DNA of 64,000 nt, taken from Aricia agestis. Lineage: Eukaryota > Arthropoda > Insecta > Lepidoptera > Lycaenidae. Shown here in pieces: positions 38,501-46,339 of the stretch; position 1 is the stretch's first letter, and each line of letters opens with the position of its first letter. The DNA lies in NCBI RefSeq assembly GCF_905147365.1, contig NC_056420.1:10364001-10428000 (forward strand), written 5' to 3'. Position numbers and translations under genes: made by a program. The notes below the pieces were generated by a model. It worked only from the letters and a program-made list of their open reading frames with translations, was not told where the DNA came from and ran no database searches.

Positions 38501-41500
38501 ACTATTAAACGCATAATATTGCAGCTTCATACTATCTGAATAGAAGCACCAAACCCATTGATATTGTCTTCACTCTTCAGTTTTCACCATTTTAAAAAAA
38601 TACATTTTGTCTAATTCCAGTTCCAAAAATCGAGCGAACACGCGCTATTTAGTAACTCGGTGGTGGACGTTTTCACGCAACTGACTCAGTGCTTCGACGT
38701 GGTGTCGAAACTCGAGTGCCCCGATCCGGAGATATGGAAGCGGTACATGAAGAGGTTCGCAAAGACCATCGTCAAGGTGCTGGTGGCGTATGCTGATATC
38801 GTCAAGAAGGAGTTCCCGGAACATCTGAAAGAGGAAAGAGTGGTAAGTAACACGAAAAGTTAATTAAATGTAGCAGAAATGGGATACAGAAAGAAGGTGT
38901 TGCTGAGAAAAAGTAGAGAAAGAATATGTAGGCTATTTACCAAATATGTAAACAATAATATATCTTTTGGGAAAAAAAGATGTTGGTAAGTAAAATTGTA
39001 GCACAAATCCATAATTTTATGATACGAAGATCTACAAATGTTAACTGTAGAAACAGGTTGACAAGGACCCTTTTCAAAAGACGATAGTATAAGGCTATGA
39101 TAAGAAAACTAATATCACTGTTTGTTTCAGGCCTGCATATTAATGAACAACATACAACAGCTTCGTGTGCAATTGGAGAAAATGTTTGAAGCGATGGGTG
39201 GTGCGAAGTTGGAACGAGACGCAGCGGATATTCTGCACGATTTGCAGCAGACTCTCAACACTACGCTCGACCAGCTAGCATCAATGTTTGCTAACAGGTA
39301 AATCAAACCTGTTTTTCTTTACTTTACCTTAGGACAGCCAATTTACAGCATTTCTAAAAATGTGGTTGGGTTATGTCAAACCCAGCTGACAGATTACGAC
39401 TAAAATTAACTTAAAATAATCCAACCCAAAAAATACAGGTCCGCCATCGACCTATGAATAAACTTCTCAGGTGGTATTTAATAGTCCTATATCTCCTTTT
39501 TTATATCTAACTTCATTGTTCATTCTTATAGCTTGGAAACAAGAATAACAGCCAGTGTAAAGGAATTGGGAGAACTGCTACAGAAGGTTGGTGGAGGAAA
39601 CACTGCGCCTGGCGTACAACAGCCTCCAGCACATCACGAGGCTGACGAAGTGTTACGACCACTCATGGATATATTGGTTAGTTGAATGTATATGACTATG
39701 ACGATTATAACATAATCAAAATAAGGATGACGATCATAATGATTATTTGGAAGATTATAATAAAGATGTTAATACTGATGATGATGATTGTTGCTTAATT
39801 TCAGGATGGTTCATTAACAATGTACGCGGAGTCTTGCGAGAAGACAGTGTTGAAGCGACTATTGAAGGAGCTATGGAAGATCGTTATGAAGATACTCGAA
39901 AAGACTGTTGTACTGCCACCAATGACGGATAAGACGGTGCGTAGATTTATTTGAGAAGATTAAAATTTCAGGTTTTCTTAACTTCAGGTTTAACAAAAGC
40001 TTTAATTTTTGACTTTATTGCAGATGATGCTGAAGAATCTAACGAACAATGCTAAGAACTTAGCAGCAAACGCAAAGATTGAGGACATGACGCAACTTTT
40101 CAAGAGCACAGTCGGTAAACAGGACGTAAAACATGCTCTGTCTGGTGTCATGGATATATCCAAGGAGGCAAGTTACAAATTATCTATACTTAATATTATA
40201 AAGCGGAAGAGTTTGTTGGTTTGAACGCGCTAATCTCAGGAACTACTGGTCCGATTTGAAAAATTCTTTCAATATTAGATAGCCCATTTGTCGAGAAAGG
40301 CTATAGATTACATTTTATCACGCTAGGACTAATAGGAGCGAAGAAATAGAGGAAAGTGTAGAAAAAACGGGGGAAATTATTCAAAAGGGCATATTTGAAC
40401 GCGCTAATTTCAGGAACTACTGGTCCGATTCGAAAAATTCTTTCAGTGTTAGCCCATTTATTAAAAAAGGCTATAGCTTATATTTTATCACACTAAGATT
40501 AATAGAAGCGAAGAAATAGGGGAAAGTGTGAAAGAAACGGGGGAAATTAATCAAAAGGGCTTATTTGAACGCGCTAATCTCAGGAAGTACTGGTCCCATT
40601 CGAAAAATTATTTCAGTGTTAGATAGCCCATTTATCGAAGAAGGCTATAGGCTATAGCCTATAGCCTTCACTATATTTTATCATATTTTATCACGCTAAA
40701 ACTAATAGGAGCGAAAAAATAGAGGAAAATGTGGAAAAACGGAGGAAATTATTTAAAATTGCGTATTATCTTAAGAAACTACTGGAGTAATTTTAATGTT
40801 ATTTGGCACACATGAAGAATAGACCACGTGAAAGGACATAGGTTTCTTTTTTGCGGAAAAATTTACGGTTTCCGTGAGATTCCTAAATAACGCGGGCGAA
40901 GCCGCGCGGAACATCTAGTCGAAGATAAAATAGACTGTAGAATTCAAGGAAATATAATATACGTATTTAAGACGAATCCAATTTTTATAATATTCAATAA
41001 AATAAAGTTTAAAAATATATTATGTTTTGAACAAAATAAATAAATAAATTATGCTGCGATGTGTTATATAGGTACTATTAATTCATTGTTTTTTTCAATT
41101 TAGCATTTATCAGCAGAGAAGAGTTTAACACCGAAGCAATGCGCAGTTCTTGATGCGGCGTTGGATACCATCAAGCTATACTTCCACGCAGGAGGCAATG
41201 GTCTCAAGAAGACATTCCTGGAAAAGAGTCCAGAATTGCAGTCGTTGAGATATGCGCTAAGCTTGTATACACAGACCACGGACACGTTAATACGAACGTT
41301 TGTGACCAGCCAGCAGCAGCTCGGTAAGAGCCTTTTTGTAGTGCAAAAAAATGAGTGTCTTCTTCTTCTTGGTCACATGACTGTGCCAATATCTGTTTAC
41401 TTGATTTTATCTCTATTTGCACAGATTTTGGTGTTGTTTTTAGCAAATAATAAATTATTATTAATATTGTGACTGAGGTAGAAAATTTAAACAATCTGAA

Positions 41501-43291
41501 ATCTGACGAAACTTTTAACAATGTTATTACAGATGCCCCAGTGGCTGAGGCTGGAACTATTGGAGAAGTTTCCTTACAAGTAGACTTGTTCACGCATCCA
41601 GGCACTGGTGAACATAAAATTACTGTCAAAGGTAAGTAAATACCTAACTGTAGATTCATATATTTGAGAGGTTGTTAGTTATTTGCTTGATACATTCTAA
41701 AATAAAAACAACACAACAAAACAAGAAGGAATCAGAGAATATCATACCATTTTAGCATTTTTAGAGACTTCTAATGGTCACATGTCTTTTAAGTAATCGG
41801 TAGAATTAGTGTTACTGTGAATAATAAACCTATGAAGAATGGTTACAGTTTAGCAAAATACGTAGAACGTCACTAACATCATTGTAGGAATCAATACATT
41901 TAATAATATCAATAGCTTTTTAGTTGTACCTAAGTTTTTAGGTTGTTTAGCCAATCCAGTCATCCAAATTTTCAACGGATGGAATCCTAACTCCGTAAAC
42001 GCAGTAATGATTTGTGTCGTCCTCATCTTTCATTACGTCTTGCATGAAGTGTCCAAAATATACCAAATATTACTTCCCAGCTTTTGACAGAAAATACAAC
42101 TCAATTTCATCTAGGAATACAATATTTTCTATTGCTAACTATTCTCTTCGCGCTGTCTTTAGATCTTTCGATGTATTTTATTGCTATTTCAAACGCTTAA
42201 ACTGAATATTGCTGGTTTTGGAATGGGAAATGTTTCATCAACATTTGTAATCTCGTTCTGTTTGGATCATGGATATTTAATATGGACGTATGGTTGGCAA
42301 CCAAACTATTTCATCTTTTATTATGATAATATGCTTTATCCAAAAATAAAAATATCTAGTGAGCTCACACAACCCAACGTCCACATTTATTGTGATATCC
42401 TTACTGTTGTTTCTCGTAATTTTGCTGTCACTTTTTATACAACTATCATTATTTTTCAGTGGTCGCTGCAAATGATCTGAAATGGGTTATTGCCAGTGGT
42501 ATGTTCCGTCCGTTTATCGAAGTCAACCTGATTGGTCCACACCTAGCAGACAAAAAGAGGAAGTTTGCTACTAAATCGAAAAGCAACAATTGGAGTCCGA
42601 AGTTTAATGAAACTTTCCATTTGTAAGTGTAACGTCTTCTAAGTGATCTCGTATATTTATGTTTTACAGACTTATAGAAAGCATTCGATGCAAAAGATTG
42701 TATGCTTTCTTCTAGATATAACACATCATTACTTGAATTATAAGGAAGCATTCGATACACCAGGATTTTCGGTTAAAGCATCACCTTCTGGATCTAACAC
42801 ATCATTATTTTGTCCGCAGTATGGTTAGCGCAACCGAGCAGCTAGAATTATTTGAGTTGCACGTTTGCGTACGAGACTACTGTTTCGCCCGAGAGGACCG
42901 TTTGGTGGGCGTGGCCGTGATGCGCCTCTATGATATGGTCGAACAGGTAAACAGTAATTCCAAAGTAGCACCTCGGGGATATGTAATGGTAATAACCTAC
43001 CACAGTCACCACAAGGTAAACATCTCGGTGTCGTGTCGATGTGCTTTCGTATAATTTATCCCTGTCACTCTATCTCGACACTGACCTTGAAAACTTTTCT
43101 GTCTCTTTCAGACGTCCTGCGCATGCTGGCTGCCGCTCGGCACCAGAGTGAAAATGGACGAAACCGGATGGACGATACTGAGAATACTCTCGCAGAGACA
43201 CAACGATGAGGTCGCGAAGGAATTCGTGAAGCTCAAATCGGAGATGCGGGCCGAAGCGCCGGCCGGGGGACCGACGCAGGGCCCCTCGTGA
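26415..43291 (+). CDS. unc-13: unc-13 (Munc13) C-terminal half, 17 exons joined
   Basis: Protein unc-13 is the presynaptic active-zone factor that opens syntaxin and primes synaptic vesicles for SNARE-driven fusion. The 17 exons total 2,664 nt (887 codons plus TGA) and every junction keeps frame. Exons are 26415-26593, 28073-28223, 32912-33070, 33349-33474, 33698-33865, 37327-37440, 37753-37920, 38621-38842, 39131-39297, 39532-39676, 39805-39936, 40024-40167, 41104-41323, 41533-41631, 42460-42622, 42820-42946 and 43112-43291. Exons 1-13 encode the helical MUN region, with recognisable stretches such as WFEPFVMQWLNENDDVSLE and CPDPEIWKRYM. Exons 14-17 encode the C-terminal C2 domain and the conserved MDETGWTILRILSQR tail. 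The N-terminal half (C1, C2B and isoform-specific leaders) is not visible, so the gene enters from the left. The family assignment comes from remembered conservation, not a search. Confidence 0.95.
26957..27130 (+). mobile_element. Helitron family A copy, 3' CTAG lost
   Basis: Runs from TATACTTATAATATTATAAA to GGCGCAACGGAGTTGCGGGC. It lies in the unc-13 intron after the 26,415 exon. Confidence 0.7.
27326..27530 (+). mobile_element. Helitron family B copy
   Basis: A|TCTTATATCTTTAAACGAG at the start. It ends with GAGCAAAGCTC stem-loop, then TCAAATAGCTAG|T. Both Helitron ends are intact and the insertion is between A and T. It is in an unc-13 intron. Confidence 0.75.
28073..28223 (+). CDS. unc-13: unc-13 exon, MUN region
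   Basis: The acceptor is AATCTCTTTCAG. The donor is GTCAGT after TTCGGG, which is weaker than GTAAGT. It encodes HFHCLSTKYLCAGVPAVMST and continues to SASDRFAASNFG, which is highly conserved in unc-13 proteins. It ends in phase 0. The following 4.7 kb intron holds the DIRS-like element. Confidence 0.93.
28445..28612 (+). repeat. Left inverted terminal repeat of DIRS-like element
   Basis: It begins ATTATATTTCGTCGC and ends in CGGCCGGTTTGACCTC. Its reverse complement is found at 32569-32740 with only scattered differences, for example in an A-run. The first ~47 bases are also complementary to 32403-32449. Confidence 0.85.
28676..30087 (+). pseudogene. DIRS-like gag (ORF1) remnant
   Basis: It starts MPKRSNEDKIRRYKRKLRKL at 28676 and stops at codon 31. 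Readable blocks follow from about 29,150 (DEPEAVLLQPAPLDQNIQD), at 29,429-29,632 (LNSEILAAVSEGIRIRDKKV) and 29,641-30,087 (SLMQDVEHDELLFGNQLPEK, then a Pro/Ser/Gly/Arg-rich tail). The blocks lie in different frames or are split by stops. A poly-G run (~17 G) at about 29,957 lies in the Gly-rich tail. A GTCAGT ... TTTTTAG pair at 28,794-29,149 would remove part of the gap, so an intron is possible. Confidence 0.7.
30240..31230 (+). pseudogene. DIRS-like reverse transcriptase and RNase H remnant
   Basis: Readable RT blocks are NIDLKEAYFLVPIIKSHRIY near 30,460 and, after a frameshift, NVMPYGLCIAPRVFTKLMKE near 30,555. The region expected to hold YxDD reads SVYYIMYRTNIY, so the catalytic Asp pair is lost. 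RNase H is seen at 30,956-31,231 (LEIFTDASRNGWGALCDGKR, with the catalytic TDAS), ended by a TAA after HHINY. Similar RT-RNase H order is standard for DIRS and Ngaro elements. Confidence 0.75.
31231..32260 (+). pseudogene. RNase H end, DIRS spacer and tyrosine recombinase remnant
   Basis: After the stop, the frame continues with RIDNTTAIFYINRMGGTQFP and NVEADQESRRLNMDTEW (RNase H end). The DIRS-typical block PQMDLFASRTNAKCSQFVSW and PDAFSVDAFTISW follows. YLNNHRSALSLL-type sequence near 31,800 (YGTLNNHRSALSLLLG) marks the start of a tyrosine recombinase. Its C-terminal end is readable near 32,165-32,265 (SSAVFARFYNRPVLDEGAYA) in another frame, with a large gap between, so the catalytic core is missing. 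Confidence 0.75.
32403..32518 (-). repeat. Internal complementary region of DIRS-like element
   Basis: Bases 32403-32449 are the reverse complement of the left outer end, and 32450-32518 of the right outer end, joined head to tail. This mirrors the junction of the circular intermediate and is the template thought to complete DIRS ends during reverse transcription. It is preserved although the coding region is ruined. Confidence 0.85.
32569..32779 (-). repeat. Right inverted terminal repeat of DIRS-like element
   Basis: It is the reverse complement of the left repeat, then runs ~40 bases further outward to GATCTTAT. The right repeat being longer than the left is the pattern known for DIRS-1. 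The extension (about 32741-32779) is complementary to 32450-32518. Confidence 0.85.
32912..33070 (+). CDS. unc-13: unc-13 exon, MUN region
   Basis: The acceptor is CGGTTACAG and the donor is GTACAA. It encodes KEKFVKLLDQLHNSLRIDLS and then SSAEKLMDLKSTVDLLTSIT, exactly 53 codons in phase 0. It lies 132 bp beyond the right terminus of the DIRS-like element. Confidence 0.93.
33349..33474 (+). CDS. unc-13: unc-13 exon, MUN region
   Basis: The acceptor is TATATTTAG and the donor is GTAATT. The 42 codons include VQELSSPPRASTVVKDCVKA and FENCYELYNREFQ. The phase is 0 at both ends. Confidence 0.93.
33698..33865 (+). CDS. unc-13: unc-13 exon, MUN region
   Basis: The acceptor is TTTTTCCCAG and the donor is GTAATT. 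The 56 codons include LDSVDFWHKLIALIVSVIEE and PQELNIGQ. The phase is 0 at both ends. Confidence 0.93.
34140..34327. mobile_element. MITE ending TGCCTAT...ATCAACTTCT, diverged copy
   Basis: GACTGGGTTTGACGTAATGC and CCATCTGCATAGGAATCAAC match the family. It lies in an unc-13 intron. A shorter fragment occurs at about 34,835-34,900. Confidence 0.5.
34328..37326. other. Long unc-13 intron segment
   Basis: Holds the AACCGACTTC element (35,527) and diverged repeat scraps: a GGCGCCCC-rich patch before it near 33,990-34,080 and GAGTTTGAGTTTGAGTTT near 36,415. No additional exon recognised. Confidence 0.5.
35527..35827. mobile_element. Repeat with AACCGACTTC inverted ends
   Basis: TAACCGACTTCAAAAAAGAA at the left and ATTTTGAAGTCGGTTT at the right. 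The interior has a TATG run and CATCAAAATCGGTTCAGTAG. This type is common in moths and butterflies. Confidence 0.65.
37327..37440 (+). CDS. unc-13: unc-13 exon, MUN region (approximately MHD1)
   Basis: The acceptor is TTGTTTCAG and the donor is GTATAG. The 38 codons include LSAATMWSLFAVDMKYALEE and KSSAYMNLHFK. It is more GC-rich than the introns around it. Confidence 0.94.
37602..37699. mobile_element. Relic of the ACGGCCGTTCCC MITE in unc-13 intron
   Basis: TAACGGCCGTTCCCAATATT and TCTATCTCTGGTTT on the left, AAAACCAGAGATAAATCAAA on the right. The interior differs from the copy at 21,181. Confidence 0.65.
37753..37920 (+). CDS. unc-13: unc-13 exon, MUN region (MHD1)
   Basis: The acceptor is AACTCTCAAG, with no long pyrimidine tract, and the donor is GTGAGT. 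The 56 codons include PEYPAWFEPFVMQWLNENDD. The phase is 0 at both ends. The preceding 312 bp intron carries a relic of the ACGGCCGTTCCC fold-back family. Confidence 0.94.
38073..38380 (+). mobile_element. GC-rich SINE-like repeat in unc-13 intron
   Basis: Full-length copy, CGGGAGAGCCATGCTTCGGC to CCTTATTTCATAAAAAAAAC, between the unc-13 exons ending 37,920 and starting 38,621. Confidence 0.8.
38621..38842 (+). CDS. unc-13: unc-13 exon, MUN region (MHD1)
   Basis: The acceptor is CTAATTCCAG and the donor is GTAAGT. The 74 codons include FQKSSEHALFSNSVVDVFTQ and LECPDPEIWKRYMKRFAKTI, among the best conserved parts of Munc13 proteins. The upstream intron contains a GC-rich SINE-like insertion. 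Confidence 0.95.
39131..39297 (+). CDS. unc-13: unc-13 exon, MUN region
   Basis: The acceptor is TTTGTTTCAG and the donor is GTAAAT. It encodes ACILMNNIQQLRVQLEKMFE and then DILHDLQQTLNTTLDQLASM. It ends two bases into a Ser codon (AG|C). Confidence 0.94.
39360..39480. repeat. MITE ending TGCCTAT...ATCAACTTCT, relic in unc-13 intron
   Basis: GGGTTATGTCAAACCCAGCT, CAACCCAAAAAATACAGGTCC and CCGCCATCGACCTATGAATA match the family loosely. Confidence 0.45.
39532..39676 (+). CDS. unc-13: unc-13 exon, MUN region
   Basis: The acceptor is CATTCTTATAG and the donor is GTTAGT. It encodes LETRITASVKELGELLQKVG, a Gly/Pro/Gln-rich linker, then EADEVLRPLMDIL. The linker looks like a less conserved loop. 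Confidence 0.92.
39805..39936 (+). CDS. unc-13: unc-13 exon, MUN region (MHD2)
   Basis: The acceptor is TTAATTTCAG and the donor is GTGCGT. The 44 codons include DGSLTMYAESCEKTVLKRLL and KTVVLPPMTDKT. It is followed by an 87 bp intron, the shortest in the gene here. Confidence 0.94.
40024..40167 (+). CDS. unc-13: unc-13 exon ending at a GC donor (MHD2)
   Basis: The acceptor is TTTATTGCAG. The 48 codons include MMLKNLTNNAKNLAANAKIE and SGVMDISKE. The conserved reading ends at AAGGAG followed by GCAAGT, the strong consensus of GC-AG introns. The only nearby GT (GTTACA at 40172) is a poor donor. If it were used with the CAG acceptor ending at 41112, the junction would also stay in frame. Confidence 0.85.
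40183..40918 (+). mobile_element. Non-autonomous Helitron, family C, in unc-13 intron
   Basis: It runs from A|TCTATACTTAATATTATAAA to ACATCTAG|T, with the GCGGGCGAAGCCGCGC hairpin just before the end; 736 bp. The inside holds three tandem units of ~170-174 bp beginning TTGAACGCGCTAAT at 40221, 40395 and 40565. The 282 bp relative at 3764 holds one unit. It starts 15 bp after the GC donor at 40168. Confidence 0.8.
41104..41323 (+). CDS. unc-13: unc-13 exon, end of MUN region (MHD2)
   Basis: The acceptor is TTTTTTTCAATTTAG and the donor is GTAAGA. It encodes KSLTPKQCAVLDAALDTIKL and then GLKKTFLEKSPELQSLRYAL. The first four residues depend on the acceptor: TAG at 41103, or CAG ending at 41112 if the alternative donor is used. 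It ends in phase 1. Confidence 0.9.
41533..41631 (+). CDS. unc-13: unc-13 exon, start of C-terminal C2 domain
   Basis: The acceptor is GTTATTACAG and the donor is GTAAGT. It encodes a linker (DAPVAEAGT) and the first strands of the C2 fold (GEVSLQVDLFTHPGTGEHKI). It enters and leaves in phase 1. Confidence 0.92.
42460..42622 (+). CDS. unc-13: unc-13 exon, C2 domain core
   Basis: The acceptor is TTATTTTTCAG and the donor is GTAAGT. It encodes VAANDLKWVIASGMFRPFIE and then NNWSPKFNETFHF. In C2 loop 1 the first Asp (AND) is present, but the second (SDPY-like) is replaced by SGMFRPF. That suggests a C2 that does not bind calcium in the classical way, as known for this third C2 of Munc13. Confidence 0.93.
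42820..42946 (+). CDS. unc-13: unc-13 exon, C2 domain, with a second in-frame donor
   Basis: The acceptor is TTTTGTCCGCAG and the chosen donor is CAG|GTAAAC at 42947. It encodes MVSATEQLELFELHVCVRDY and then EDRLVGVAVMRLYDMVEQ. A second AAG|GTAAAC lies 69 nt later at 43016 with no stop between, so a form with 23 extra residues is possible. The shorter form gives the usual family spacing to the last exon. Confidence 0.9.
43112..43291 (+). CDS. unc-13: unc-13 last exon and stop
   Basis: The acceptor is GTCTCTTTCAG. It encodes TSCACWLPLGTRVKMDETGW, then EVAKEFVKLKSEMR, and ends with a Gly/Pro-rich tail before TGA at 43289-43291. The exon and early UTR are GC-rich compared with the surroundings. 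Confidence 0.94.
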   Translation, partial: TSCACWLPLGTRVKMDETGWTILRILSQRHNDEVAKEFVKLKSEMRAEAPAGGPTQGPS

Positions 43292-44377
43292 GAACCGCAA
43301 GGATCCTGCCGCGTGACTTCGAATATATAGGGTTCTACAACTGGACATGGTTGTGATAGCGAGCTCGTTGTACTGAGGCGACGGTTCGAGGACGAAACCT
43401 CGCTCCGGCCGCTGGGATCGGCCCAGTCCTTCAAAGCGAGGTCGAAGCCGGGACTCGCGACACACTCGGCGCTCCGGCCGTTCTGGTCAGTGCTCGTTTC
43501 GTTTCGTCGACAGACAATTTTGTAAATAAACTTTATGGTATTAAGTTACGCGAGTAGAATATTTTGCACAAATTTATAATCGTTAGCAAAAAAAAGACTG
43601 ACCGTAGGCGGCCGGGCGTCTCATCGTCCGCCGATATTTAGGTATTCAGCAAAATAGAGTTTATTTCATATTTTGCTACTACTATTTTCGATGTTTCCAT
43701 GCACAAAAACCATCCCGAGTGAATCTCTTTCGTTTCAGATTCGATCGTCTGAGATCTGCCCTTCTTGTATTTGCTGAATCCCTAAAGTCGTGTGTGGACT
43801 TCGACACACGCGTTTAATTAACTATTATGGACCAAACTGTCGTACTACGGACGCATTACCTACTCCTTACTCCCTAATGTAACATTTATCTAATCATCTC
43901 ATTGTATATGTACAGTCAGTAATGTATGGCCTTAAGTAAAGTATTCATTTGGTTCGGTATGTGCTTCTGTGGGGGTGCGTTGTGTGTGTGGGCGCGTCTT
44001 TGTATGGGTAGGTCGGGAGTCGTGCACGTAGGGATGAATGTTCTATAAGTAAGTAGTATGGTGTATGGACGTCACTAGCCCTCGCGTCCACTGGGTGACC
44101 GCATTGTAATATGTGATCTAATATAGTCATGTAAATATCGTGCTGTTTAAAATATTATAACACGTTTTTGCCCTTAATTTTTACGCTTCTCTGTTTAATC
44201 ATTGTTATCTAAAGGTTTCCGTCTTTCTGTATATTGAAAATTGTGATATTGTTATTAAATGAGATATCTACGTCATATTGTCATGAACTGACATCGTAAT
44301 GTTCGTACATGTTGTTGTTTGTGATATTCATTTGTTTCACCCTCATTTGATAGACGTAACATTTGTAAAGCCTAGGC
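43292..44377 (+). other. unc-13 3' UTR, proximal part
   Basis: Non-repetitive sequence follows the stop. A first AATAAA lies at 43525-43530. Further AT-rich sequence without clear transposons continues, so longer 3' ends are possible; an AATAAA-containing A-run occurs near 46,665-46,675. Two TGTAAATA motifs (Pumilio-type UGUANAUA) occur at 43521-43528, overlapping the first AATAAA, and at 44130-44137. The true end cannot be fixed from sequence. Confidence 0.6.
43525..43530 (+). terminator. Candidate poly(A) signal of unc-13
   Basis: AATAAA lies 234 nt after the stop codon, within TGTAAATAAACTTTATGG. It is the first canonical signal downstream. Distal signals may also be used, as is common in neuronal transcripts. 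Confidence 0.5.
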
Positions 44378-44728
44378 TTGTGTTCCTAAACTACGTTAGT
44401 ACACTGGACATTAAGATTTGACGTAGCGTTTGGCTGTAATTTTAGACAATCAAGCGAGCTTCGGCTATTCTACAGGAGTATGGCCGATACATAACAAAAT
44501 CTCCTCCAAAAATAAAATCATCTACTCGGCTGATAACTTACGCAAGGTTCTGTGTTTGTCTGATACGTTAGAAAAATTATTTTATAGACAAATGCTGCAA
44601 ACCTGTATAGTTTATTTGCCAAACAAATGTTTTTATGATCAGTTAAGGGTTAAGAAACGCGACAACTTGTATGCCACATGACGTCAAATTGAACTGGCCA
44701 GTACACTGGTATAGCTTAGGAACACAAG
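44378..44728. mobile_element. Fold-back element downstream of unc-13
   Basis: CTTGTGTTCCTAAACTACGT and GTACACTGG at the left face CCAGTACACTGGTATAGCTT and AGGAACACAAG at the right. The centre is ~250 bp. If the unc-13 3' UTR is long, this lies inside it. Confidence 0.65.
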
Positions 44729-44729
44729 T

Positions 44730-46172
44730 TGGAAATTCTATGCTCAAATATTTTGTTGATAAGTTAATTGATACATAATAATTTGCTAAAGTTAACTAAA
44801 TGTAACAGTAAATACTAAATCTTGCGACCATAAAGTTAATATACATAGCGGAATAGAGCAACAATCTCGAGCAGTCAAACGAGACCGAAATTGGTTTACA
44901 TATGTATGTAAAAATATGTGTATTGTGTACGTATATACTTACACAAGGATGATTGAACATGAATTCTATGAGATTAAATTGTCAACGTGCCGATAACTGC
45001 CGACTGGACTTCAAAAAAAGCTGTTCATTCAAAAAAGTTCTACTGTCATGTATCACACGTCTCTTTTTAACCACGCAGTGTTGCTGATAGTGACATCTCT
45101 CTTGTTCAGGCCTTTGTTTCTCTATTCCACTAGGTAAATTAACTTTATGCTTGCGACACTGTGTTCGACCGTCAGAAATGTAGCAGTGCTTTCATTTTCA
45201 ATGTTATTTCTTACTTTCTCATACTGCTCATTAGTAAATCATATCAGAGTTATGACATGGGTAAAGAGTAGATAGAAAATATTGAAACTTTAAATACCTT
45301 TAGGTACAAATTTTAATTCATTTGTAGAAGTTTATTGCAGGAAATTTTAATATCAAGTGACATTGAAAATGAAACAAACAGAAAATCCGACACGATATTA
45401 GACCTCGCCAAAATTGAGCGGATCGCTGTGAGTTCATGAATTAGCAATAAAATAAATAATTACATTGAAACCTAGCGCCAAAAGGGAGAACTATTCGAAG
45501 ATAAACCTATCGAGATTTCTTAAATGCGTAGGTACCTTATTCTGAAAATTTCGAAATCGATATGAAAAAACGAGTCGAGTACCTTTATAATATCGACTGT
45601 TTTTTTTTAAGAATTAAAACCCTCAATTTTAAGAAAACGTCGAACTCACAGCGATTCACTCATTTTGTTTAAAGTCCTTAGATTTCTATATATTTAGTGT
45701 TTATCATGGATTACATATCTGTAGATAGATGTGGTTTGCTAGTCCAAATCTCGATTGATATATTTAAATATTTACTCTTTAAATCGAATTAATGGTTTTA
45801 TTTCTTTTAGTTAAATTCTATTGAAATTGTTTTAATATATTAAAGCACACTCGGTGTCGAGTACTCCAAGACGTTATACGAATCCCCATAATTTCTATCT
45901 CGTGTGTTTTATTATATTAAATGTTAGATTTTATTGGATAGTTATTTAGTCCGTTTTTAGAATAATTTGTTTGTAAAAAATTGATGTCGGATAAACTCAT
46001 ATCAGGTTTCTAATTAGGCTTAAAGTTGTTAAGAGTTTTATTGTCCAAATAATTTTCTCGGAACGCAATAGCCAGCGCGGCACGGACATCCTCGAATGTG
46101 ACGTCATCGATCTCGATCGACAGGGCAGTAACTCGATTCGATTTCACATTCGGAGATCCACCCCCAATTCAG
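44730..46172. other. Unique sequence downstream of unc-13
   Basis: AT-rich, apparently free of the repeat families listed here. It may be distal 3' UTR or intergenic. No coding exon recognised. Confidence 0.45.
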
Positions 46173-46339
46173 AGGGCCTAAACAAGCGGCAAGCGATTAT
46201 CTTAAACGCTATTAACGCCAACGTCACAAAATGTATGGGATTTGACATTAGTATTCGCTAGCGAAGCGATGACTTATGTTAAATCGCATACATTTTGTTA
46301 GCGTTTACGATAATCGCTTGCCACTTGTCTATTAGGGCT
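46173..46339. mobile_element. Fold-back MITE, GGGCCTAAACAAG family
   Basis: GGCAAGCGATTATC and AACAAAATGTATG-like arms face their complements, with GGGATTTGACATTAGTATTC in the middle. A related copy is at 61,374. Confidence 0.7.

Noticed and set aside
41204..41659. 151-residue minus-strand frame
   Set aside because: Antisense of two unc-13 exons and the intron between.
43070..43465. 131-residue minus-strand frame
   Set aside because: Antisense of the GC-rich last unc-13 exon and UTR.
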